Below, in pieces: positions 1 through 9,097 of a DNA stretch of 64,000 bases (within the stretch, counting starts at the first letter, position 1; every line of letters begins with the position of its first letter). The stretch lies in assembly GCF_036038375.1 (NCBI RefSeq), contig NZ_CP107935.1, positions 5,952,001 to 6,016,000 of the forward strand. The letters run 5' to 3'. The position numbers were made by a program, and so were the translations under genes. The notes below the pieces were generated by a model. The model searched no databases. It was given only the letters and a program-made list of their open reading frames with translations, and was not told where the DNA came from. Source of the DNA: Streptomyces sp. NBC_00414 (GTDB lineage: Bacteria; Actinomycetota; Actinomycetes; Streptomycetales; Streptomycetaceae).

Positions 1-977
1 GAGTCGCCGAGTGCGGAAGGCGGGAAGTGCCGTGCACTCCGCAGTTCCTCCTGCTCGTCGGGCGAGTAGTCCTCCCAGTGGTACTCGCCGATATCGGCTT
101 CGGTGCCGTCGGCGTCGATGAGCATGTCCAGATCGGAAATACCGAAGAACCCGTGAGCCGTGCTTGGCGCCACCGCGGCCACTCGGTAGCAACCGCACAG
201 GTTCTGAGTGACCACCGGAGCTCCGGCATCTGGCGCCTGCGCGGCTACGAAAGCTTCGGCCGTGTCGCGCTGGGCCGGGGTGAGCGAGTCCAGCGGTACG
301 AGGTCGGGCTGGTCGACGATATGGCGGGTGAGGCCCTCGCGCCTGAAGCTGTTGAGCCGGCACCAGGAGCCGTCGGCGAAGACGACCTTCACGTCGTGGC
401 TGCCCTTGAAGTTCCGTCGCTCGATCGTGCCGATGGCGGACAGCGGGATCTCCCACAGCACCTCGTCCTCGACGGTTTCCGAGTCCCGCTCCTTGAAGGG
501 CAGGCCCACGACGACCAGACGGCGGTCGGTGACGATCGCGTGGGTGCGGTAGTGCTTCTGTTTCGCGCGACCCGGGTCCAGCTGCCAGGGGAGAGTGCGG
601 GCGATGGTGCCAGGCGCTGCCCACATCACGGGAAAGTCGTCGATCTCGTCGACACGGTCGTCGGTACGGTTCGAGCCCGGATTCCCGTCCACGGTCAGTC
701 CTCCGAAGGAACTGATGACGCCCACGACGAGGTTGCCCAGGGTGAGCGCAACAGTCCTGAGAATGCCAAGCCCCAGCGCGCCGCCACCCGAACGGGCCGC
801 GTACACCCGCCCTGCGGGCCAGCCCGGCAACTCGTTCTGGATGTCATTGCGCTCGGTGTCGCGGAACCAGCGCATCCCCCGGACACGCGCTGCGGCACCC
901 GAGGCGAAGGTGACCGGGGTACGGGTCAGCAGGATTTCTCCCGGACCGGGCTGCCAGTAGTCCATCTCTGTCTGCAT
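1..977 (-). CDS. conserved protein with PH/GRAM-like domain, C-terminus beyond window edge
   Basis: An open reverse-strand frame runs from an ATG at 977 off the left edge (about 325 codons visible). It has the codon bias expected of this genome, whereas the forward ORFs over it do not. Residues about 68-95 form a hydrophobic stretch. After it comes a segment with a VTDRRLVVVG strand, an IPLSAIGTIERR strand and a VFADGSWCRL strand, which resembles a bacterial PH/GRAM-type beta domain. The visible C-terminal part is acidic. An alternative start is the ATG at 965, which has a GAGG 12 bases upstream; the ATG at 977 has GAGG directly against it. Function unknown. It diverges from the toxin island, so it may not belong to it. 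Confidence 0.6.
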   Translation of the reverse strand, partial: MQTEMDYWQPGPGEILLTRTPVTFASGAAARVRGMRWFRDTERNDIQNELPGWPAGRVYAARSGGGALGLGILRTVALTLGNLVVGVISSFGGLTVDGNPGSNRTDDRVDEIDDFPVMWAAPGTIARTLPWQLDPGRAKQKHYRTHAIVTDRRLVVVGLPFKERDSETVEDEVLWEIPLSAIGTIERRNFKGSHDVKVVFADGSWCRLNSFRREGLTRHIVDQPDLVPLDSLTPAQRDTAEAFVAAQAPDAGAPVVTQNLCGCYRVAAVAPSTAHGFFGISDLDMLIDADGTEADIGEYHWEDYSPDEQEELRSARHFPPSALGD

Positions 978-1180
978 CCTCGGGTTCGCGGTCGACAATT
1001 CGAAGGCGGTCTCCGCCCGCGCCTCACTCTGGCACTTCGCCCGGTACGTCGCCGGGGCCGGGTCCGGGTCCGTACCGGCACCGGACCTCGTAGGCTCTCC
1101 CCGGGTCACGAACGTCAGCTCGTGTCGTGGCCTTCGCAGCCTTCGCGACCGTCGTGCCCGACCGGGGGAGTACAGCCGAC

Positions 1181-1828
1181 ATGGCCCGCTACATGGAAAC
1201 GCTCACCATCGAGCGCGGTGGTTTTCGGATCAAGGTGCCGGAGTCGTGGTGGGAGTTCGACGTGCGGCCCGAGTCGCGGGGCGACTCGATCCGGCGCATG
1301 GTCGACGAACGCGTGCGGCAGCAGCCGGAGGTGCGCAAGTACAAGGACACGTACACCGCCTTCCTGCAGAAGGCCGCGGCGGACGCATGGAAGTCGGGCG
1401 CGTTGTACTGCGGCTGCATGGCCGAGAGTTTCGGCGGTGACGTCCCGATCACCGGATCGATCACCGTCTCCCTCGTCGGCGGGCGTACGAAGGACGGCGA
1501 GCCCCTCTCCACCGACCCGCAGGTCATGGCGGGCCGGCTCGCCGTGCGCGAGGCCAAGAAGGAGGGCGACGCGTGGCGCAAGGTGACCACGGTCGACATC
1601 CCGGACGTGGGCCCGGCCGCGCGGACGTACGGCATCGAGGACATCCCCGTACCCGATGACGCCCTCAAGCGCACCATCCGCGCCGTGCTGATGCAAACGT
1701 TCATCCCCGTCCCGGGCCAGGAGGGCAAGGTCGCCCTCGTCGCCGGGAGCAGCCAGGTGCTCGACCTCGCGGACTCCTTCTTCGACATCTTCGACGCGAT
1801 CACGTCGACGTTCCGCTTCGCGGAGTAG
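1181..1828 (+). CDS. hypothetical protein upstream of RHS toxin, possible DcrB/LpqN-like fold
   Basis: Encodes about 215 residues, starting at ATG 1181 with a GGGGGAG ribosome site about 10 bases upstream. An upstream in-frame start at 1127 lacks one. There is no signal peptide. The start (FRIKVPESWWEF) and the end (LADSFFDIFDAITSTFRF) resemble the opening and closing strands of DcrB/LpqN-type proteins, where a P-x-x-W turn opens the fold and a final strand follows a 'diFdai' helix. That is inference from pattern only. It lies 103 bases upstream of the RHS gene in the same direction. A chaperone or adaptor role for the toxin is possible, but nothing in the sequence proves it. Confidence 0.7.
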   Translation: MARYMETLTIERGGFRIKVPESWWEFDVRPESRGDSIRRMVDERVRQQPEVRKYKDTYTAFLQKAAADAWKSGALYCGCMAESFGGDVPITGSITVSLVGGRTKDGEPLSTDPQVMAGRLAVREAKKEGDAWRKVTTVDIPDVGPAARTYGIEDIPVPDDALKRTIRAVLMQTFIPVPGQEGKVALVAGSSQVLDLADSFFDIFDAITSTFRFAE

Positions 1829-1931
1829 GCCGACCTCCGGCAGACCTCGTGACCTTTTCACCGAACGCCCGTACCAAGTAACTTCACTTGTGCGTACGTG
1901 TGGTTGACGGGGTTGGCGTGACGGGGGTTGC

Positions 1932-4900
1932 GTGGTGGCGGGGTATCGGCCGACGGACTGGCATGTGCTGGATCTGGAGAAGGATCCGACGCCTGGGGAT
2001 CCGGTCCGGGTGAAGTCGTTGGCCAAGAGCCTGCACGATTTCGCCGATGACGTGCAGGATGCGCTGCGGCTGGTGAAGGGGATGGCGGATGAGGATGCCG
2101 TCCTGGCGATGGTGGGCAAGACCGCGGATGTGTTCCGGGACGAGTTTTCCGGGGTGCCGAAGAATCTCAAGAAGCTGAAGAAGTCGTACGACCTGGCGGG
2201 GGACGCGCTGGCGGCGTACTGGCCGCAGCTGGAGCGGGCCCAAGTCCTCGCCGACAAGGCGCTCGTCAAGGGGCGTGAAGCCCAGGCCGACCTCTCGTCC
2301 GCCAAGTCCAAGCTGTCGTCGGCTGATTCGTGGGTGACCCGCGCCAACAAGGAAGCCGATAAGTACAAGGATGATCCCGGGGCGGCGGGCAAGGACGTTC
2401 CGAAGCCGGATGAGGCGAAGGTGCGGGCCGCGACGAGGGACGCCCAGAGTGCGAAGGACGCGCACACCGCCGCTCAGTCGGATGTGACCTCCGCGCAGAG
2501 TGCCCTCGACGCGGCGAAGAAGATGGCCGCGGATGCCCGTCAGATGCGTGAGGACGCCGCGGGGGAGGCGAAGCGCAAGCTCGACGACGCTTCCGACGCC
2601 GGGATTCAGAACCGTAAGTGGTACGAGGAGGTCGGCGACTGGTTCGTCGACAACTGGGACACCATCGTCGCCGTCTGCAAGGTCGTCGTCGCCGTTCTCG
2701 GCATCATCGCCCTCATCATCGGGGGGCCGATCCTCGGCGCGATCGTGCTCATTGCCGCGCTGATCGTTCTCGCGGACACCCTCAATAAATATATGAAGGG
2801 GCAGGCGTCCCTGTGGGATGTGGCGTTCGCCGCCCTCGACTGCATTCCGGGGATGAAGGGGCTGACCACCCTCGGTGGGCTCGCCAAGGGACTCAAGGGG
2901 CTCGGGAAGATAGGCCTCAAGGGCATGGCCCAAGGGCTGCGGGGTCTGGCGAAATCCCTCAGGAGCGGTGCGGGTGATCTGGCCAAGCGGGCGAAGGCGC
3001 TTGCCGGGCGCTGTCCCGGGGGTGATCCCATCGACATGGTCACCGGTGAAATGCTCATGTACGACACGGACGTCGAACTTCCCGGGCTGCTGGCGATGGT
3101 TCTGCGACGCACCCACATCTCCACCTATCGCGAAGGCCGGTGGTTCGGGACATCATGGGCGTCCACATTCGATGAGCGGATCGAACTGGACGGTCAGGGC
3201 GTCATGTTCGCCGCGGAGGACGGCATGGTCCTGGCCTATCCGGCGCCTCGGCCGCATGAGACGACTATGCCGTTGGAAGGCCCTGAGTGGCCTTTGGAGT
3301 GGGACGGGCCCGACAGTGGCACGCTACGCGTAAGTGACCCGGCCGCCGGAATCACCCGCCATTTCGAGGCGATCACCGAACCTCTCCCCGGCATGCCGTA
3401 CACCATGGCTCTTTCCGCGGTGACCGATCGCAACGAGAACCGGATCGACTTCGAGCGGAGCACCGACGGGACACCGGTCGAGGTTCGTCACTCGGGCGGC
3501 TATCACGTGGATGTCGAGACGACGGACGGCCTGGTCACCGCACTGCGACTACGTGACGATGTGGATACGGATTCGGATTCGGATTCGGATACGGATACGG
3601 GCGGGCGCGGCGCGACGGAACTGCTTCGCTACGGGTATTCGGCCGAGCGGAATCTCACCGAGATCCGTAACTCCTCAGGCCTGCCCTTCCGGCTCACCTA
3701 CGACGATCACGCCCGCATCACCTCGTGGACCGACCGCAACGGCAGTTGGTACCGATTCGAGTACGACGACGAGGACCGCTGCGTCGCAGGCCGGGGAGCC
3801 GACGGGTTCTTGGACTGTGCGATCGCCTACGACCTGGAGCATCGGACGACGACGTACACCAACTCCCTCGGGCACGAGACCCGGCACCATTACAACGAGC
3901 TCTATCAGCTCACCGGTGTGACGGACGCCCAGGGCCGACGGGAATCACTGGAGTGGGACCGCCGCGGCCGTCTGCTCAAGCAGATCGATCCCCTGGGGCG
4001 TGAGACCGCCTACACCTACGACGAGGCGGGCAACGTCACGTCCATCGTCGGGCCCGACGGCCGGCGGGCCACCGCCGAGTACAACGACTGGCACCTTCCC
4101 GTCGTGACGGTCGGAGCGGATGGTGCGCTGCGCACGTACGAATATGACGACCACGGAAATCGCACCGCTGTGACCGAACCCCGCGGTGCGGTGACCCGGT
4201 TCGCGTACGGCCCGAAGGGCGTACTCACCGGAGTGACCGATCCACTGGGTGCGACGGTGGTCGTCGACAGCAATGCCGCCGGGCTGCCCGCACGGGTCAC
4301 GACTGATTCGGGCGCGACCGTGGAGTACTCCCGGGACGCCTTCGGGCGGGTCACCGCGATCACGGATCCGTTGGGCGGCGTGACCCGCGTCTCGTGGACC
4401 ACGGAGGGAATGCGGCAGCGGAGAGCCGGGCCCGACGGGAGTGTGGAGTCCTGGAGCTGGGACGCGGAGGGAAATCTCCTCTCGTACACCGATCCCGCCG
4501 GGGCGACCACCAGGTCGGAGTACACGCACTTCGACCTGCTGGTGGCCAGGAGCGATGCCCTGAACGGGACGCTCCGCTTCGACTACGACACCGAACTCCG
4601 GCTCGCCACAGTCACCGACGACCGGGGCCTCACCTGGAAGTATGCGTACGACGAGGTCGGCCGTCTGGTGGCGGAGGAGGACTTCGACGCGAGGTTCCTC
4701 ACCTACACGCACGACGAGGTGGGCCGCCTCGTCAGGCAGACCAACGGAGCTGGCGAGCAGGTCGAATACCAGCGTGATGTGAACGGCAACGTCGTGCTGA
4801 AGCGCGTCGGAGACTCGGCCACGGAGTTCCACTACGACGATGCCGGACTGCTGAGGGAGGCGGTCTCTCCCGGTGCCAGGATCACGCTCCGGCACGACGA

Positions 4901-6677
4901 CTACGGGCGTGTCACCGAGGAGACGGTCAACGGCCGTACCAGTACCTTCGCCTATGACCTGGCCGGACGGCGAACGACAAGGGTGACCCCATCCGGAGCC
5001 CGGAGCCAGTGGTCCTACGACGCCGACGGCCTGCCGAGCGAACTGGCCGCCTTCGGCCACGCCCTGAGCTTCGCGCATGATGCCGCGGGCAGGGAAGCGG
5101 AGCTTCGGCTGGACGACCGGGTCTCGGTGCGGCAGAGCTGGGACGAGGCGCATCGTCTCCGTCGGCAGCAGGTCGCAGCCGCGGACGACGGGCCGGAACG
5201 AGGCGCCTTCGCCACCGCGGTGATCGACCGCGAATACCTTCACGGCGCCGCCGGTCTGCTGGGGACGACGGAATTCCAGAGGGGCGGTACGCAGTACGAG
5301 TTGGACGGCGGGGGCCGGGTGACCTCGGTCCGGGCAGAGACCTGGACCGAGAGCTACGCCTACGACTCCTCCGGAAATTTGACGTCCTCCGGGACGACGG
5401 CGGCGGGAGTGGCCGCCGGACCGGTCGAAGGGCCGGCCGACAGCGCCGACCGGGGAGGCGACAGCGGGACCTCGCGACGCTTCACCTACGCCGGGAAGCG
5501 CCTGACCCGGGCCGACCGGACCACCTACGAGTACGACGCGCAGGGGCGTGTGGTCCGCCGTACGAGGAGAACTCTCTCCGGTGGCCGGAAGAGCTGGACC
5601 TACTCGTGGGACGCCGACGACCGGCTTACGCATCTGCTCACTCCGGACGGCGACTCCTGGCGCTATACCTACGACCCGCTCGGCCGTCGGATATCCAAAG
5701 AGCGGCTCAATCCTTCGGGCGAAGTCGACGAAGCGGTCTTCTTCGTCTGGGACGGAAATCGTCTGGCGGAGGAGATACGCGACGCAGGAGCGGACCGCAG
5801 CGCCAGCGTCACCTGGGAGTACACGCCCGACAGTCACCGGCCTGTCGTCCAGGACCGGCGCGAGTGGATGCGGGACGCGCCGCAGGAAGAAGTGGACCGC
5901 CGCTTCCGGCTCATCGTCAGTGATCTCGCCGGCAGCCCCACCGAACTCATCTCGCCCGAGGGGCGGCCGACCTGGAAGAGCAGCTCGTACCTGTGGGGAG
6001 AGCTGCGGGGACAGGACCGGCCGACAGGCGAATGTGCTCTCCGGTTTCCCGGACAGTACTTCGATGCCGAGAGTGAGCTCCATTACAACCATTTCCGTTA
6101 CTACGATCCTCACTCGGCCCGCTACATCTCGCCGGACCCTCTCGGGCTCATGGCCGGGTCGGACCACTATGCGTATGTCGTCAATCCGCTCACCTGGTCG
6201 GACCCTCTGGGGCTTCAGTCCTGCCCCACCTTCAAGGGGCTGGCCTGGCTGACGGAGAAGATGCTGAAGCGTCCTTCGTTCCGGTATCAGCGCGTTGTCT
6301 CCGGGCTTGACTACGAACAGGTCTGGAAGCTCTCGGACGGTCGAGCCGTGCATGTGGACGGCGGTCCCACGAGTGGCTGGATCATGGAGGCGAAATTCAC
6401 CGGTGGCCGGGAGAGCGAATGGGCCAAGTCCGCCTACAACCCAGAGAGCAAGTTCTACAACGAGCAGAAGATAACCGATCAGGCGGCCAAACTGATGGAG
6501 CTGAACAACGGCCTCGGAGGAAAGGGTGTTCGTTATGCGATATCAAATGCTGCGGGTGCCGCGCATTTCCGGGAATTGCTTGGCAGTAAATTCCCGGAGG
6601 CGATAGCCGATGGTACACTGGCCGTCTTTCATGTGCCCGGTAACGGAATGAGCGGAATGAGTAAATGGTTGACCTGA
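1932..6677 (+). CDS. RHS/YD-repeat polymorphic toxin with C-terminal nuclease-like domain
   Basis: A 1581-residue protein. Residues 1-240 are helical and Ala/Lys/Asp rich, like WXG/T7SS-type delivery regions. Residues about 243-290 hold two membrane segments. Residues about 361-440 match the DUF6531-type RHS opening (CPGGDPIDMVTGEM). Some 20 YD repeats follow, ending in the RHS core signature YYDPHSARYISPDPLGL near residue 1400. The variable tip starts near residue 1430. It carries D1476 and E1486-A-K1488 followed by a helix with Q and K, which is the pattern of PD-(D/E)XK (Tox-REase-type) nucleases. The GTG start has a GGGGG upstream. Its last 13 bases overlap the next gene, as expected for a toxin and its immunity gene. 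Antibacterial DNase activity is inferred from family and context. Confidence 0.9.
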   Translation: MVAGYRPTDWHVLDLEKDPTPGDPVRVKSLAKSLHDFADDVQDALRLVKGMADEDAVLAMVGKTADVFRDEFSGVPKNLKKLKKSYDLAGDALAAYWPQLERAQVLADKALVKGREAQADLSSAKSKLSSADSWVTRANKEADKYKDDPGAAGKDVPKPDEAKVRAATRDAQSAKDAHTAAQSDVTSAQSALDAAKKMAADARQMREDAAGEAKRKLDDASDAGIQNRKWYEEVGDWFVDNWDTIVAVCKVVVAVLGIIALIIGGPILGAIVLIAALIVLADTLNKYMKGQASLWDVAFAALDCIPGMKGLTTLGGLAKGLKGLGKIGLKGMAQGLRGLAKSLRSGAGDLAKRAKALAGRCPGGDPIDMVTGEMLMYDTDVELPGLLAMVLRRTHISTYREGRWFGTSWASTFDERIELDGQGVMFAAEDGMVLAYPAPRPHETTMPLEGPEWPLEWDGPDSGTLRVSDPAAGITRHFEAITEPLPGMPYTMALSAVTDRNENRIDFERSTDGTPVEVRHSGGYHVDVETTDGLVTALRLRDDVDTDSDSDSDTDTGGRGATELLRYGYSAERNLTEIRNSSGLPFRLTYDDHARITSWTDRNGSWYRFEYDDEDRCVAGRGADGFLDCAIAYDLEHRTTTYTNSLGHETRHHYNELYQLTGVTDAQGRRESLEWDRRGRLLKQIDPLGRETAYTYDEAGNVTSIVGPDGRRATAEYNDWHLPVVTVGADGALRTYEYDDHGNRTAVTEPRGAVTRFAYGPKGVLTGVTDPLGATVVVDSNAAGLPARVTTDSGATVEYSRDAFGRVTAITDPLGGVTRVSWTTEGMRQRRAGPDGSVESWSWDAEGNLLSYTDPAGATTRSEYTHFDLLVARSDALNGTLRFDYDTELRLATVTDDRGLTWKYAYDEVGRLVAEEDFDARFLTYTHDEVGRLVRQTNGAGEQVEYQRDVNGNVVLKRVGDSATEFHYDDAGLLREAVSPGARITLRHDDYGRVTEETVNGRTSTFAYDLAGRRTTRVTPSGARSQWSYDADGLPSELAAFGHALSFAHDAAGREAELRLDDRVSVRQSWDEAHRLRRQQVAAADDGPERGAFATAVIDREYLHGAAGLLGTTEFQRGGTQYELDGGGRVTSVRAETWTESYAYDSSGNLTSSGTTAAGVAAGPVEGPADSADRGGDSGTSRRFTYAGKRLTRADRTTYEYDAQGRVVRRTRRTLSGGRKSWTYSWDADDRLTHLLTPDGDSWRYTYDPLGRRISKERLNPSGEVDEAVFFVWDGNRLAEEIRDAGADRSASVTWEYTPDSHRPVVQDRREWMRDAPQEEVDRRFRLIVSDLAGSPTELISPEGRPTWKSSSYLWGELRGQDRPTGECALRFPGQYFDAESELHYNHFRYYDPHSARYISPDPLGLMAGSDHYAYVVNPLTWSDPLGLQSCPTFKGLAWLTEKMLKRPSFRYQRVVSGLDYEQVWKLSDGRAVHVDGGPTSGWIMEAKFTGGRESEWAKSAYNPESKFYNEQKITDQAAKLMELNNGLGGKGVRYAISNAAGAAHFRELLGSKFPEAIADGTLAVFHVPGNGMSGMSKWLT
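3563..3600 (+). repeat. six-unit GGAT(A/T)C hexanucleotide repeat within the RHS gene
   Basis: Six tandem copies of GGATAC or GGATTC lie in frame and encode an alternating Asp-Thr/Asp-Ser tract. Changes in copy number would keep the frame and alter the length of an acidic linker in the RHS shell. Confidence 0.85.
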
Positions 6678-7189
6678 GTGTGGAATTGAGCCGGCTGTCC
6701 GACCTTCAGCAGCTCACCGGGCAGGCCGTGGAGTCGGTTCTCGTCGACTGTGGCTGGGTGGGGGAGCGCAGGAATCCGGTGAAGGACTGGGCGACCACCT
6801 GGAGCCGTGATGACGCCGCCGCGTGGATTCAGGGTGACGGGCCGTCCGTGGAAGTGGAGTTCACGCTCTGGTACCGCGAGGTCGAGGAGGAGCGGGCGGA
6901 CCTCGACACGTACATGGACGAGTTGTACGACGCCGCTGTCGCCGAACTGCCGCCCGTCGTGGACCAACTGCTTTCCGGAGCGCTCGGGCCCCGTCTCGAA
7001 GCCTCCGGCGAGGACCTGACCGGTGGCGCGGACTTCATCGAGCACACGGCGTGGAGGGTCGCGGACAAGGTCGTGCTGGCCGGAGTGAAGCAGGACGACA
7101 CGGATACCCCGGTGCAACTGGTCGTCGTGCTGCGCGCATACGGCACGAACGAGGGGGCCGACGACGAGGGCGAAGGTGAATGGCTCTGA
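6665..7189 (+). CDS. putative immunity protein for the RHS toxin
   Basis: A 174-residue acidic cytoplasmic protein with no signal or membrane segment. Its ATG lies inside the 3' end of the toxin gene (13-base overlap), so the two are probably translationally coupled. I do not recognise a named family. Position, size and acidic character (its C-terminus is Asp/Glu rich) fit an immunity protein that binds a basic nuclease tip. A near-identical copy with an internal 64-codon deletion lies at 7756-8052. Binding to the toxin is inference. Confidence 0.75.
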   Translation: MVDLSVELSRLSDLQQLTGQAVESVLVDCGWVGERRNPVKDWATTWSRDDAAAWIQGDGPSVEVEFTLWYREVEEERADLDTYMDELYDAAVAELPPVVDQLLSGALGPRLEASGEDLTGGADFIEHTAWRVADKVVLAGVKQDDTDTPVQLVVVLRAYGTNEGADDEGEGEWL

Positions 7190-7901
7190 GCCCTTTGCCG
7201 CACACGCCGTACTTGCCACGACTGATGCTGGCGTGACCGTCATCGGTGAGTGGATCGGTGGATGGGCCGGGCGCATGGACACGCTGTGCTCGACCTTCAT
7301 GGAGCGGTTCGCGTCCGAGTTCGGCTACTCGCCGGACGAGAACCGCGTCACGCGCGCCGCGAGTTCAGCCACCGTGGAAGGCCTACCCGATGGGCTGACC
7401 GCCTTCTACCGCTGCGTGGAGCAGGTCAGCCTCCCGGACGTCGGCTCGGGCTTCTTCGTGCACTCGGAAAGCCGGACCGTGGCCGGGCTGCGTGGCGACC
7501 TTCCGACGCGGATCGTCGGCCCGCGGGAAGATTCCGTCGTCGTCTTCGGATCCGACGGCGGAGGTGCGCTGTTCGCGCTGAGTGTCACCGACGGGTCGAC
7601 CGTGTACCGCCTGCCCCCTTCGAGGGTCGAAGGAGGCGTCTACACGGCAGGGGCTGTTCCGCCCGAGGTCGTCGCCCCGGATCTGGCGGGTTTCCTGTCG
7701 CTTCTCGAACGGGAACTGGCAGCCATGATCCAGGTCCGGCCGACGGAGGGGGCAAATGATCGACCTGAGCGCGGAGATGAGTCGTCTGTCCGACCTCGGA
7801 CAGCTCACGGGGCAGGCCGTGGAGTCGGTTCTCGTCGGCTGTGGCTGGGTGGGGGAGCGCAGGAATCCGGTCAAGGGCTGGGCGACCACCTGGAGCCGTG
7901 A
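7176..7901 (+). CDS. SUKH/SMI1-like putative immunity protein
   Basis: A 241-codon frame starting at GTG 7176, overlapping the previous gene by 14 bases. The core (VVVFGSDGGGALFALS, then TVYRLP, then a C-terminal LAGFLSLLERELAAM helix) resembles SUKH/SMI1-KNR4 domains, which are known immunity proteins for nuclease toxins. The last about 48 codons read through the following immunity-like gene in another frame, look like low-complexity readthrough, and have no family counterpart. The natural stop was therefore probably lost when the downstream copy was inserted. The start could lie further inside (ATG 7275). Confidence 0.6.
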   Translation: MNGSEPFAAHAVLATTDAGVTVIGEWIGGWAGRMDTLCSTFMERFASEFGYSPDENRVTRAASSATVEGLPDGLTAFYRCVEQVSLPDVGSGFFVHSESRTVAGLRGDLPTRIVGPREDSVVVFGSDGGGALFALSVTDGSTVYRLPPSRVEGGVYTAGAVPPEVVAPDLAGFLSLLERELAAMIQVRPTEGANDRPERGDESSVRPRTAHGAGRGVGSRRLWLGGGAQESGQGLGDHLEP

Positions 7902-8052
7902 TGACGCCGCCGCGTGGATTCAGGGTGACGGGCCGTCCGTGGAAGTGGAGTTCACGCTCTGGTACCGCGAGGTCGAGCAGGAGCGGGCGGACCTCGACAC
8001 GGATACCCCGGTGCAACTGGTCGTCGTGCTGCGCGCATACGGCACGGACTAG
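7756..8052 (+). CDS. deletion-bearing paralogue of the RHS immunity gene
   Basis: Encodes 98 residues nearly identical to the protein at 6665-7189, but lacking 64 internal codons and the acidic tail. The junction is a GACACG hexamer. The intact copy has GACACG at 6905-6910 and again at 7097-7102, exactly 192 bases apart, and this copy has one. Recombination or slippage between the repeats explains it. The ATG has a GGAGGGGG site just upstream, so it may still be translated. It overlaps the preceding frame by 146 bases. It is either a decaying duplicate or a short immunity variant. Confidence 0.7.
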   Translation: MIDLSAEMSRLSDLGQLTGQAVESVLVGCGWVGERRNPVKGWATTWSRDDAAAWIQGDGPSVEVEFTLWYREVEQERADLDTDTPVQLVVVLRAYGTD

Positions 8053-8089
8053 GTCCACCGCTCGCGTGGCGGTATCCGCGCCGCTTCGG

Positions 8090-9097
8090 TCAGCCCCGGT
8101 CCTTCGCCGCTTCCTCCTCCAGCAACCCGCGCAGCACCGGCGAGAGTTCGGGCACGGTCGCGCCCGCCGACTGGGCGGCGGCGAGGGCTTGTACGTACTC
8201 CACCGCCGACTCCCGCAGGCGTTGCCGCTCGCTGCCCCTGCGCGCGCCCGCCACCCACGTCGCGATCGCCAGGGGGACGGCGAGGGCGGTGGCGACGTAG
8301 CCGAGGGGGTCCGTCTCGGAGAACGCCCAGATCACACCGCCGAGGCCCACGAACAGCAGGAGGCAGCCCGCCTCACCGTGCCGGCCTCCCTCGTCCGCGG
8401 TCGCCTCGTACGACGCGACCGCCGCGGGTTTCACGGGCGCGACGGCCGGCGCGGGAGTGGTCGCTGGTACGGCCTCGGGGGCGGGCGGGGGAGTCGGTGC
8501 CGTTGACGGCGGCTTCACCTCTTCGGGGGATTCGGCGGCAGACGTCGGCTCCGCCGGCAGCGCCCCCACTTCCCCGTACACAGGAATCGGCACCGTCTCC
8601 CGGTCCCCGCTCATCGGCCGGCCCACCAGCCAGCGCGGTACGTGGGTCACCGGCACCCCGTGCGCGCGTGCCAGGCCCAGTACGTGCCGGTAGCCCGTCA
8701 GCCTCGGGTGCAGCAACTGCCGCTTCCAGCGGCGCCGTACGAACGTGAGGCATGCCACGGCCGCGAGGAACAGCGGGATCGCCGGCCCGTACGCCGGCTC
8801 CGGGCGGCCGTCGAAGGCGGGCACCGCCGAGCCCGCGAACGGCCACACGACACCCGCGACCAAAACCAGCGTGCCCAGCCACATCAGGGGGCCGTGTTCG
8901 GCGGCGCCCACCGCGCGCCGGTGCCGCTCCAGCATCTCCGCCGTCGCCGCGTCGTCCGTGTAGTCGAAGTCGATGCCCGGGCGGGTACCGATGTCGCGTA
9001 CGCAGGAGAGGAGCCGGGTGTCCCTGGACAGCGCCGCACCACTCACGGGGAGAAGTCCCGTCACCGCAACCAACTCCGCCCCGTCACCGACGGCCAC
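8090..9097 (-). CDS. hypothetical membrane protein with about four transmembrane segments
   Basis: About 335 residues from GTG 9097 (GTGGCCGTCGG). The longer frame reaching 9574 would add a basic, low-complexity stretch unlike a real N-terminus. Two hydrophobic pairs are visible, about residues 75-120 (MWLGTLVLVAGVVWPFAG, then IPLFLAAVACLTFV) and near the C-terminus (LLLFVGLGGVIWAF, then VATALAVPLAIATWVAG). A Pro/Ala-rich linker separates them. The function is unrecognised. It runs convergent to the immunity array and divergent from the Tad locus. Confidence 0.6.
   Translation of the reverse strand: MAVGDGAELVAVTGLLPVSGAALSRDTRLLSCVRDIGTRPGIDFDYTDDAATAEMLERHRRAVGAAEHGPLMWLGTLVLVAGVVWPFAGSAVPAFDGRPEPAYGPAIPLFLAAVACLTFVRRRWKRQLLHPRLTGYRHVLGLARAHGVPVTHVPRWLVGRPMSGDRETVPIPVYGEVGALPAEPTSAAESPEEVKPPSTAPTPPPAPEAVPATTPAPAVAPVKPAAVASYEATADEGGRHGEAGCLLLFVGLGGVIWAFSETDPLGYVATALAVPLAIATWVAGARRGSERQRLRESAVEYVQALAAAQSAGATVPELSPVLRGLLEEEAAKDRG

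Noticed and set aside
27..1586. Forward open frame at the left edge
   Set aside because: The reverse frame 977-1 has better codon bias and protein-like composition, and the 3' part overlaps the gene at 1181-1828 in another frame.
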